A DNA stretch of 5,365 nt from Nitrospiraceae bacterium (GTDB lineage Bacteria > Nitrospirota > Nitrospiria > Nitrospirales > Nitrospiraceae), in contig JACVSD010000117.1 in NCBI GenBank assembly GCA_014534095.1, positions 1-5,365 of the forward strand, read 5' to 3'. The position numbers and the translations under genes are program-made. A model generated the notes under the pieces. The model did not search any database, had not been told where the DNA came from, and was given only the letters and a program-made list of their open reading frames with translations. Shown here in pieces: positions 1 through 5,365 of this stretch. The number at the start of each line of letters is the position of its first letter. Position 1 is the first letter of the stretch.

Positions 1-1590
1 CGCGCCGTCTCTCCCGGCGTCCTAATCATCAGCCCCAATACTCGACAGAAGCAGGAGCAGTATCAGGATTTGATGATCCGTACGTTTTATCTCTCGACGG
101 CCAAGGCGAAAGATATGTTGGTGTTGCTGAAAGGCATGCTGGACTCCAAACGCCTGCATGCCAACGAGCAACTGAACGCCATTATTATCCGCGATCAACC
201 GGAGAAATTGGAGCTGGCGGAGAAGATTATTCTGTCCAACGATCGGCAGGAGCCTGAAGTGCTCTTCGATTTGGAAGTCCTTGAAGTCAATCGAACCAAG
301 AATCAAACCTACGGACTGAATTACCCAAAACAGGCCGGCGCCGGACTTGTTCCGCCGGCCTTTACGGGGGCATTGACGGCCGATCCCGTCCAGTTTACCT
401 ATCGACAGCTGACGAGTTTAGGCCCGGATAGCTATCTGTTTCGTCTTCCCACGAGTGTGTTGCTCGATTTTTTCAAGCAGGAATCCGATGCGAAGACCCT
501 CGCTTCCCCTCAAGTGCGCGTCGTGAATAACAAAAAAGCTGAAATTAATATCGGCGATAAACAGCCTATTTTATTATCGACGACGAACGTCCTTCCCGGG
601 CAAGCGACCACTGGAGCGGTGCCGACGACATCAACCGTCACATCCATCGAGTTTCGTGATACCGGCGTCAAATTGACGGTGGAACCGTCCATTCGCCTGG
701 GTAACGAACTGTCATTGAAGATGAAAGTCGAAGTGATCCGCATCGGTGATCAGGTGACCTTGCAAGCCTCTCCTCCGATTCAGCAATTTCGCTTTGGCAA
801 CCGGTCCGCCGAGACGACGCTGAATATGCGTGATGGAGAAACGATCGTCCTGGGAGGGTTGATCCAGGAAGAGGATCGCCGTACGCGGGTCACCATGCCA
901 TGGATCGGCGATCTACCGGTGATCGGTAATTTGTTGAGTTCATACAAGACCGAACGCGTCACCACGGAAGTCATCTTGACCATTACGCCGCGCATTATCC
1001 AATCGGCGCCGGCAACGGGGAAGAACCAGGCCTTCTGGTCCGGGACGGAATTCAGCTATGCCACCAGTCCGTTATTTTCGAACTCCACCAAGCAGGCGGC
1101 GCCGCTTGGAGACTACGATCCTACTCTGCGAGCCGTTCCATCGGCCAACGGCGTCGGAAGAAAGACCCATGATGGGGCGCCCGCCGCTCGTTCTCTGGCG
1201 GATCGCGGCGCACCCGGCCCCCTGCTCGCGGTTCAGCCTGAAGAAACCGCCGTTCAAGCCGGAAAGGAAATGAAGTTGGCCATTATCGACGGCCGTCTTC
1301 GAGCGACTGATCACAATCTGTTTAGACTCGAATACGATCCCAAGGTGTTGCAGTTTAAGCGCTTCAACGATGGTGCGCTGATTAGTCCGGCACCCGGGGA
1401 GGATTCGCCTGACGGCATCATTGCTTTCCGTCTGGCGCGGCCCTTTCAACATGCGCCCCGCTCGGTGAGTGTCACCTTTATCGGTAAGGCGCCGGGTGTG
1501 TCACCGGTTCGGGTCGAGGTGGCGAAGCCGGACGGCGGGATGGCGGAATCGTCCTCTGAAATGGGGAAAGGGATCGTGAGGGTTCGGTGA
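1..1590 (+). CDS. gspD: Type II secretion secretin GspD with C-terminal cohesin-like domain (5' partial)
   Basis: This is an outer-membrane secretin, the ring channel through which a T2SS or pilus-like machine exports folded protein. The frame is open from base 1, so the true start lies upstream; the ATG at 70 is internal. Of 529 visible residues, about 24-80 look like a periplasmic N1 ring domain. Residues about 84-335 are the secretin core, with S-P-Q-V-R near 169-173, D-G-E-T-I-V-L-G-G at 278-286, and the signature M-P-W-I-G-D-L-P-V-I-G at 299-309 followed by a T-x-T-P-R-I-I end. A low-complexity linker (about 336-405) leads to a tail (408-529) containing F-R-L-E-Y-D-P-K-V-L-Q-F at 441-452, typical of cohesin-like beta-sandwich domains. 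Signal peptide, N0 and any TPR region would be off the window. The TGA overlaps the next start. Secretin identity is very secure; the cohesin assignment is by motif only. PilQ-type function cannot be excluded. Confidence 0.93.
   Translation, partial: RAVSPGVLIISPNTRQKQEQYQDLMIRTFYLSTAKAKDMLVLLKGMLDSKRLHANEQLNAIIIRDQPEKLELAEKIILSNDRQEPEVLFDLEVLEVNRTKNQTYGLNYPKQAGAGLVPPAFTGALTADPVQFTYRQLTSLGPDSYLFRLPTSVLLDFFKQESDAKTLASPQVRVVNNKKAEINIGDKQPILLSTTNVLPGQATTGAVPTTSTVTSIEFRDTGVKLTVEPSIRLGNELSLKMKVEVIRIGDQVTLQASPPIQQFRFGNRSAETTLNMRDGETIVLGGLIQEEDRRTRVTMPWIGDLPVIGNLLSSYKTERVTTEVILTITPRIIQSAPATGKNQAFWSGTEFSYATSPLFSNSTKQAAPLGDYDPTLRAVPSANGVGRKTHDGAPAARSLADRGAPGPLLAVQPEETAVQAGKEMKLAIIDGRLRATDHNLFRLEYDPKVLQFKRFNDGALISPAPGEDSPDGIIAFRLARPFQHAPRSVSVTFIGKAPGVSPVRVEVAKPDGGMAESSSEMGKGIVRVR
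332..361 (+). repeat. GC-rich inverted repeat inside gspD
   Basis: Nine bases at 332-340 (aggccggcg) are perfectly complementary to 353-361 (cgccggcct) across a 12-base loop. TTT falls at 361-363. The left arm also contributes to a 10-base palindrome, ccggcgccgg, at 335-344. The element codes for a Gly/Ala/Pro-rich loop of the secretin, so it may merely reflect codon choice. The T run is too short for an efficient intrinsic terminator. Confidence 0.5.
1578..1582 (+). promoter_or_regulatory. Ribosome binding site for pseudopilin 1 (GAGGG)
   Basis: GAGGG lies four bases before the GTG at 1587, inside the last codons of the secretin gene. It supports GTG 1587 as the start. In that frame a TGA at 1557-1559 blocks anything earlier, and no ATG, GTG or TTG occurs between it and 1587. 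The spacing is shorter than usual, which fits re-initiation by ribosomes ending the secretin. Confidence 0.55.
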
Positions 1591-2093
1591 GGGAGGATGG
1601 GGTCACCCTCATGGAGTTGTTGGTCACGATGACCATTGTGATGATCTTAGCTTCAGTGGCCATGCCGCTGAGTAAGGTATCGACTACACGGGCGCATGAA
1701 ATCGAACTCCGGCAACATCTGCGGATGATCCGCAACGCCATCGATACCTTTAAGCTCGAGTGGAACCGTGACGGGGAACTGTTGCTCGGCCCGGTCTGTA
1801 TGAAAAACAAGCTTACCTGCAAGGATGTCACGGGTCCGTATGGCTATCCCAAATCACTCGACACATTGCTCGGAGTGAAGCTGACCGGTGAGGAAGCCAC
1901 TGTTCGCGGGACAACGATGAGGCGATACCTACGGGCTATGCCGCTCGACCCTCTGACCGGCAAGGCCGATTGGATGCTGCGCTGTTATAAAGATCAGCCG
2001 AAGCCGTCCAGTTGGTGCGGCGAAGACGTGTACGATGTCATGACCCATAGCGAGGCGACCGCGCTCGATGGAACGAAATATCAGGATTGGTAA
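1587..2093 (+). CDS. gspG: GspG-type pseudopilin 1, four cysteines, very short leader
   Basis: This is a prepilin-like subunit, expected to be processed by prepilin peptidase and built into the periplasmic pseudopilus. The 168-residue product starts with a five-residue leader M-R-E-D-G. Cleavage is predicted after Gly5, leaving Val at mature +1, where Phe or Met is usual, and the conserved Glu at +5 (residue 10). A hydrophobic helix covers about 6-27, followed by an amphipathic stretch. The C-terminal half has the GspG-like M-P-L-D-P near 118-122 and ends in D-V-Y-D...D-G-T-K-Y-Q-D-W. Cysteines at 71, 78, 133 and 144 could form two disulfides. The usual calcium loop of GspG (S-L-G-A-D-G...G-G-E-G) is absent. 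The GTG start overlaps the secretin stop (GTGA), implying translational coupling. The family is clear; whether it is the major or an accessory subunit is not. Confidence 0.88.
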   Translation: MREDGVTLMELLVTMTIVMILASVAMPLSKVSTTRAHEIELRQHLRMIRNAIDTFKLEWNRDGELLLGPVCMKNKLTCKDVTGPYGYPKSLDTLLGVKLTGEEATVRGTTMRRYLRAMPLDPLTGKADWMLRCYKDQPKPSSWCGEDVYDVMTHSEATALDGTKYQDW

Positions 2094-2466
2094 AGGCGGC
2101 CTGCGTGAAAGAGGGTTCACTCTGATTGAGTTGATGATTGTCGTGTCGATTATCGGGATCCTTGCGACAATCGGGGTGCCCACGTACCAAACGTCCTTAA
2201 CGAAAGCCCGAGAAACCGTGTTGCGGCAGGACTTGTTTACCCTCCGGGAATTGCTGGATCACCACCGGGCCGATCGCGGCAAATATCCGGACACTCTGGA
2301 AGGTCTGGTGGAGGCCGGGTATTTGCGGGGGTTGCCTAAGGATCCGTTTACCAACTCGACGCGCACATGGCAGGAGATCCTGGAGCCGGTCGAGGGCGGC
2401 ATCTTCGACGTGTATTCCGGTTCAGATCTCGTTGGAACCAATGGGACGGCGTATAACAAATGGTAA
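2068..2466 (+). CDS. gspG: GspG-type pseudopilin 2
   Basis: This second pseudopilin is a shorter paralogue (132 residues) of the same family. It has the textbook cleavage site R-E-R-G|F-T-L-I-E-L: cleavage after Gly16, Phe at +1 and Glu at +5 (residue 21), then a hydrophobic helix to about residue 38. A GspG-like region follows, with K-Y-P-D-T-L-E-G-L at 72-80 and Y-L-R-G-L-P-K-D-P at 85-93, ending D-V-Y-S-G-S-D...N-G-T-A-Y-N-K-W. It has no cysteine. The mature form is about 116 residues against 163 for pseudopilin 1. ATG 2068 overlaps pseudopilin 1 by 26 bases and has only a weak, distant purine stretch upstream. A CTG at 2101 behind AAAGG (2092-2096) would give the leader L-R-E-R-G, much like that of its neighbour, so the start is uncertain while the end is firm. 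It is probably the main pseudopilus subunit, because it is closer to canonical GspG. Confidence 0.9.
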   Translation: MERNIRIGKGGLRERGFTLIELMIVVSIIGILATIGVPTYQTSLTKARETVLRQDLFTLRELLDHHRADRGKYPDTLEGLVEAGYLRGLPKDPFTNSTRTWQEILEPVEGGIFDVYSGSDLVGTNGTAYNKW

Positions 2467-3269
2467 TGCGACGGACGAGCGGCTCCTCAACCTTCAGCAC
2501 CCAGCCACCATGGCGCTCCCGCCTCAAAGGGACATTGCAAGGGTTCGCCCTTATCGCTTTGATGATGATGGTCGGCTGCAGCCTCCTGGAGCCGTTGGCC
2601 GAACCGGAAGTGGCAGATCTTCAGTTAACGGTGGACACGCTGAAGACCACGATCCGTGAGGGGCAACGGACCATTGCCGACCTGCGTCAGGAGTTAGAGG
2701 CGCAGCGTCAGGAGTTGGCGGATGTGCAGATCGCCCGAGCGCAGTTGGACGGACGGGTGCGTGAAGCGGAACGGCGGCTCGTCGAAGCTCGTCAGATCAT
2801 TGACCTGCAACGGGAAGAGTTGGCTGGTTCACGGTCGGAGCGCAATCGCATCACTCGGAGCGGAGCTGCGTTGCAGCACGAACTGAAGCAACTTCAGCAG
2901 CAGTTGGCCAGGTTGAGCGGTCAGACGAACCAGGCTCGCGGGGCGCGAGTCGCTCCGGCGAGCCGAGCGGATATGCACGACTCTTTGACTAGCATTCCGG
3001 GTATTCATGAGCCGTCGGAACGGCTCGTTTCCCAGGCGGTCCACGTCTCTAAGGAGACCGGTCAGGCCACGGCGCCTCCGAAGGCATCCGGGAGGGTCCT
3101 GGTGAAGCCGGGCGATACGTTATGGAGCATCGCCCAGCGATATCGTGTGTCGGTAAAGCGGCTCATGGCGATCAATCAGCTGCCTGACACTCACATCGAG
3201 GCTGGCCAATTTCTCTCGTTGTCCGATCTTGCGATCTCTCAAGACGGCGATCTCGGGTCCATGCAGTAG
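2460..3269 (+). CDS. Coiled-coil lipoprotein with C-terminal LysM domain
   Basis: The 269-residue product has a basic N-terminal stretch (several Arg and a Lys up to residue 23), a hydrophobic segment at about 28-38 and a lipobox-like M-V-G-C with Cys40 as the likely lipidated residue. Ser follows the Cys, which in the Lol sorting rule favours the outer membrane. Residues about 52-155 are rich in Gln, Glu, Arg and Leu in heptads, predicting a long coiled coil. A Pro/Ala-rich linker leads to a LysM domain at about 213-256 (V-K-P-G-D-T-L-W-S-I-A...N-Q-L...I-x-A-G-Q), which normally binds peptidoglycan. ATG 2460 and ATG 2466 are in frame; the second forms TAATG with the preceding stop and is just as likely. 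The n-region is long for a lipoprotein signal. Its place between pseudopilin and gspF suggests a dedicated assembly or anchoring part, perhaps doing a pilotin-like or GspC-like job. That role is inference; I know no named gene. Confidence 0.85.
   Translation: MVMRRTSGSSTFSTQPPWRSRLKGTLQGFALIALMMMVGCSLLEPLAEPEVADLQLTVDTLKTTIREGQRTIADLRQELEAQRQELADVQIARAQLDGRVREAERRLVEARQIIDLQREELAGSRSERNRITRSGAALQHELKQLQQQLARLSGQTNQARGARVAPASRADMHDSLTSIPGIHEPSERLVSQAVHVSKETGQATAPPKASGRVLVKPGDTLWSIAQRYRVSVKRLMAINQLPDTHIEAGQFLSLSDLAISQDGDLGSMQ
2684..2716 (+). repeat. Direct repeat of 12 bases at 21-base spacing (one heptad)
   Basis: The sequence gcgtcaggagtt occurs at 2684-2695 and again at 2705-2716. The repeat unit is exactly 21 bases, or seven codons, and encodes two copies of R-Q-E-L in successive heptads of the coiled coil. 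It looks like the trace of a small internal duplication that lengthened the coil by one heptad, or of convergent codon use. Confidence 0.7.
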
Positions 3270-3283
3270 TGCCGAGTCGTTCT

Positions 3284-3288
3284 AAGGG
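3284..3288 (+). promoter_or_regulatory. Ribosome binding site deciding the gspF start (AAGGG)
   Basis: AAGGG is followed by two in-frame ATG codons. The first (3291) is only two bases away, too near for normal initiation; the second (3297) is eight bases away. This spacing favours 3297 and gives the N-terminus M-A-L-F-A-Y-R, which is typical of GspF and PilC proteins. Confidence 0.6.
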
Positions 3289-3296
3289 TAATGTCT

Positions 3297-4508
3297 ATGG
3301 CCCTGTTTGCCTATAGAGTAGCCCGCCCGGATGGTTCGACGCTCGACGGTCAGATTGAAGCGGAAGACGAGCCATCCGTTCGCGCGAGACTCGAGGGGCA
3401 GGGACTGTTGATTTTTCAGCTTCGTCGGCGCGGCCGGTCTGCGCCTGTCCCCGCGAAGTCCTGGTCCTTTGGCCGTCTTCCTTTGGGCGAGTTTCTCGTC
3501 TTCAATCAAGAACTCCTGGCGCTCATCAAGTCTGGCTTACCGGTATTACGGGTGTGGGATCTGCTGATTGAGCGGGCCCGTCATGCGGGATTTCAAAGCG
3601 CGCTCCGCAATGTCCGGGAAGATATCCGTGGCGGATCCTCCGCTTCGGATGCGCTGGCCAAGCATCCGGGCTATTTCGCCGAATTGTATATCGCCACCGT
3701 GAAGGCGGGGGAGCAGTCAGGGAATCTGGCGGAGGTGCTTCAGCGCTATATCGCCTATCTCAAATTAATGATTGGGCTGCGCCAGAAGGCGGTGAAGGCG
3801 CTCTCGTACCCGGCGTTTTTGGTTCTCATTGGGATTGGCGTGATCGGGTTTCTGTTGGCATTTGTGATGCCGACCTTTGTGTCGGTTTACGGCGAATCGG
3901 CGCACACGTTGCCTCTGGCCACGCAGATGCTGCTCGATGTTGTCCACCATGTCGAGACCCACATTTTATTTGCCACGGGGGTTGTGGTCGGTCTCTTCAT
4001 AGCTCTGCGAGCCTACTATGCGACGCCGGCCGGTCATCTTGTGATCGACCGGATCATGTTGCGGCTCCCGATCTTGGGTGGCATTTCGGCGAAACACAAC
4101 ACGGTGCAACTCACGCGAACGCTCGGAACTGTCTTGAGCGGCGGCACTCCTTTGGTGGACGCTCTGCACATCGCCCGGGGAGCGCTGTCCAACGCATGGC
4201 TGTCCCAGGGGTTGGCGGGAGCGGTCCAGGATATTCGCGAAGGATCTACATTGGCGACTGCGCTGGATCGCCCAGGCGTGCTGCCGAAGCTGGCCATCGA
4301 GATGTTGTCGGTCGGGGAAGAAACCGGGTCGCTGGACAGCATGTTACGGGATGTCGCCGAATTCTACGAGGCGGACCTCGACACGAGGCTGACGCAGCTG
4401 ACGACCTGGATTGAACCGATGTTACTGCTCGTGATGGGGTTTTTGGTCGGGGGTATCGTGATCGTCATGTATCTGCCGGTTTTTCAAATGGCCGGCACGG
4501 TCGGGTAG
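3297..4508 (+). CDS. gspF: Type II secretion inner-membrane platform protein GspF
   Basis: GspF (PilC family) is the polytopic inner-membrane platform that couples the cytoplasmic GspE ATPase to pseudopilin extraction and assembly. The 403-residue product has the usual family length. It opens with M-A-L-F-A-Y-R and a small N-terminal domain. The first T2SSF repeat (about 66-193) carries F-N-Q-E-L-L-A-L-I-K-S-G-L-P and V-K-A-G-E-Q-S-G-N-L. Membrane segments lie at about 172-194 and 223-239. The second repeat (about 268-395) carries Q-L-T-R-T-L-G-T-V-L-S-G-G-T-P and S-V-G-E-E-T-G-S-L. A last membrane segment at about 373-395 ends in Y-L-P-V-F-Q-M-A. Both repeats look intact. ATG 3291 would add two residues but sits too close to the ribosome binding site. 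The gap of 27 bases to the lipoprotein gene and 62 to gspE suggests one operon. A PilC role in a pilus would look the same in sequence. Confidence 0.96.
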   Translation: MALFAYRVARPDGSTLDGQIEAEDEPSVRARLEGQGLLIFQLRRRGRSAPVPAKSWSFGRLPLGEFLVFNQELLALIKSGLPVLRVWDLLIERARHAGFQSALRNVREDIRGGSSASDALAKHPGYFAELYIATVKAGEQSGNLAEVLQRYIAYLKLMIGLRQKAVKALSYPAFLVLIGIGVIGFLLAFVMPTFVSVYGESAHTLPLATQMLLDVVHHVETHILFATGVVVGLFIALRAYYATPAGHLVIDRIMLRLPILGGISAKHNTVQLTRTLGTVLSGGTPLVDALHIARGALSNAWLSQGLAGAVQDIREGSTLATALDRPGVLPKLAIEMLSVGEETGSLDSMLRDVAEFYEADLDTRLTQLTTWIEPMLLLVMGFLVGGIVIVMYLPVFQMAGTVG

Positions 4509-4555
4509 TTTCTGTGCGGACGGGATATCCATGACGACACGACGGCAGGCACTGC

Positions 4556-4562
4556 AGAGGAA
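4556..4562 (+). promoter_or_regulatory. Ribosome binding site for gspE (AGAGGAA)
   Basis: A good Shine-Dalgarno match lies eight bases before ATG 4571. The gspE frame has an upstream TGA at 4532-4534, and no ATG, GTG or TTG occurs between it and 4571, so the start is well fixed. The 62-base gap 4509-4570 otherwise holds no convincing terminator or promoter, and contains only a small palindrome, ggatatcc, at 4523-4530. Confidence 0.7.
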
Positions 4563-4570
4563 ATCACACC

Positions 4571-5365
4571 ATGGCCACGCGTAGCCTTGCCAGGCCTGCT
4601 CTCGCTGACGTCGTCGTGACTCAGGGATATGTCGCCAGACAAGCCGTGGACCACGCGCTTCAACGACTGGGCGGAGCGGCCGCGACATTGGGACAGAGGT
4701 TGCTGGAGGAGGGCTTGCTGTCCGAAGAGCAATTAGCTCAGGCCGTGGCCATCCAGTACGGACTGTCATACGATCCACTGACGGACTTTCGCGTCGACCC
4801 CCGATTCTACGACACGATTTCCGTAAAGCTCATGCAGCGGTACCCATTCGTGCCGATGGACGAACAGGCCGGCGTCCTGACGGTCGCGATCGCCGATCCC
4901 CACAATTTGTTAGGTCTTGACGAATTAGAACTCTTGGTCGGCAAACCGCTGGCGCAGGTGGTGAGCACGAAAAGCGCGATCCTGGCGGTCTTGGGAAGGA
5001 GCGAGGGATCGAGCCAGGCTCTGCGTGAACTGGAAGAGGAGTACCGGTCGGTCCTCGTCAAAGAGGACGAGCGCGGGGACGAGATCCTGACGATCGATCA
5101 TGCTGCTGAGGATCAGAGCCCTGCCGTCAAATTGCTCGACTCGATTCTGCTCAGTGCGCTTCAACGTCGTGCGAGCGACATTCACATCGAGGCTGCCGAT
5201 CGAGCCACCAGAGTGAAACTCCGGGTGGACGGCATTTTAGTGCCTGCGATGGACCCGCTCGATGTTCGCCTGCATGCTCCACTGGTCTCGCGTCTGAAGG
5301 TCATGTCCGAACTCGATATCGCCGAGCGGCGCGTGCCGCAAGACGGTAGTTTTCGGATGCGGCTC
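4571..5365 (+). CDS. gspE: Type II secretion assembly ATPase GspE/PilB (3' partial)
   Basis: This is the N-terminal 265 residues of the hexameric cytoplasmic ATPase that powers pseudopilus assembly through GspF; the frame is open to the window end. Residues about 8-140 resemble the MshEN/T2SSE-N region, including T-L-G-Q-R-L-L-E-E-G-L-L...L-A-Q-A-V-A-I-Q at 39-62 and V-A-I-A-D-P-H-N at 105-112. An acidic linker (about 145-182) leads to the start of the ATPase module, with S-D-I-H-I-E at 202-207, L-R-V-D-G at 217-221, and the conserved S-R-L-K-V-M-S-E-L-D-I-A-E-R-R with P-Q-D-G at 240-259. Walker A, the Asp box, Walker B and any zinc-binding C-motif would lie beyond the end, so completeness cannot be judged. 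GspE fits the context, but PilB cannot be excluded from this part alone. Confidence 0.93.
   Translation, partial: MATRSLARPALADVVVTQGYVARQAVDHALQRLGGAAATLGQRLLEEGLLSEEQLAQAVAIQYGLSYDPLTDFRVDPRFYDTISVKLMQRYPFVPMDEQAGVLTVAIADPHNLLGLDELELLVGKPLAQVVSTKSAILAVLGRSEGSSQALRELEEEYRSVLVKEDERGDEILTIDHAAEDQSPAVKLLDSILLSALQRRASDIHIEAADRATRVKLRVDGILVPAMDPLDVRLHAPLVSRLKVMSELDIAERRVPQDGSFRMRL

Noticed and set aside
70..72. ATG at 70 as the start of the secretin gene
   Set aside because: The frame is open to base 1 and the upstream residues (V-L-I-I-S-P-N-T) fit the end of a preceding secretin domain. A secretin starting here would lack a signal peptide and its N0 domain.
532..538. Run AAAAAAG as a possible slippery frameshift site
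   Set aside because: It is read as AAA AAA G in the secretin frame, not in the A-AAA-AAG register, and the zero frame continues through a full conserved secretin core, so no frameshift is needed.
1072..1452. Minus-strand open frame of 126 codons opposite the secretin linker and tail
   Set aside because: It lies fully opposite a well-supported coding region, its translation is Arg- and Gly-rich without recognisable motifs, and long antisense frames are common in GC-rich genes.
3009..3030. Hairpin gagccg/cggctc followed by gttt, terminator-like
   Set aside because: The stem has only six pairs with a very short T run, and it lies within the lipoprotein coding sequence between the coiled coil and LysM domain.
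4422..4778. Minus-strand open frame spanning the gspF-gspE junction
   Set aside because: It overlaps the end of gspF and the start of gspE on the opposite strand and has no family features. The plus-strand genes explain the region.

Overview
The window lies inside a single plus-strand gene cluster for an atypical type II secretion (T2SS) or type IV-pilus-like machine. In order it holds: a secretin missing its N-terminus (1-1590), two tandem GspG-type pseudopilins (1587-2093 and 2068-2466), a coiled-coil lipoprotein with a LysM domain (2460-3269), the inner-membrane platform protein GspF (3297-4508), and the N-terminal part of the assembly ATPase GspE (from 4571, running off the end). There are no RNA genes, insertion sequences, CRISPR arrays or tRNAs. 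No stretch over 300 bases lacks a gene, and the longest gap is 62 bases.

A secretin and an outer-membrane-type lipoprotein imply a Gram-negative, two-membrane bacterium. The moderately high GC content, the secretin tail resembling a cohesin domain, and pseudopilins ending in D-V-Y...DGT/NGT-x-Y-x-x-W recall clusters I know from Nitrospirota and Geobacter-like Desulfobacterota. A Nitrospira-like source is my best guess, but it rests on recall and not on a search.

The first four genes are packed very tightly. The secretin stop overlaps the GTG start of pseudopilin 1, pseudopilin 2 overlaps pseudopilin 1 by 26 bases, and the lipoprotein start overlaps the stop of pseudopilin 2 (TAATG). gspF follows after 27 bases and gspE after 62, each with its own ribosome binding site. 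No promoter or terminator is convincing, so the window looks like the middle of one operon whose ends lie outside.

Proposed working: the GspE ATPase, docked on GspF, drives assembly of a periplasmic pseudopilus from one or both pseudopilins. The pseudopilus pushes substrate through the secretin channel in the outer membrane. The LysM lipoprotein probably ties the outer membrane or secretin to peptidoglycan. The order D-G-G-LysM-F-E differs from the common C-D-E-F-G-H order, and no GspC or minor pseudopilin is visible here. The most interesting points are the cohesin-like fusion on the secretin, the unequal pseudopilin pair lacking the usual GspG calcium loop, the LysM lipoprotein inside the operon, and the degenerate c-di-GMP-type motifs in the GspE N-terminus.
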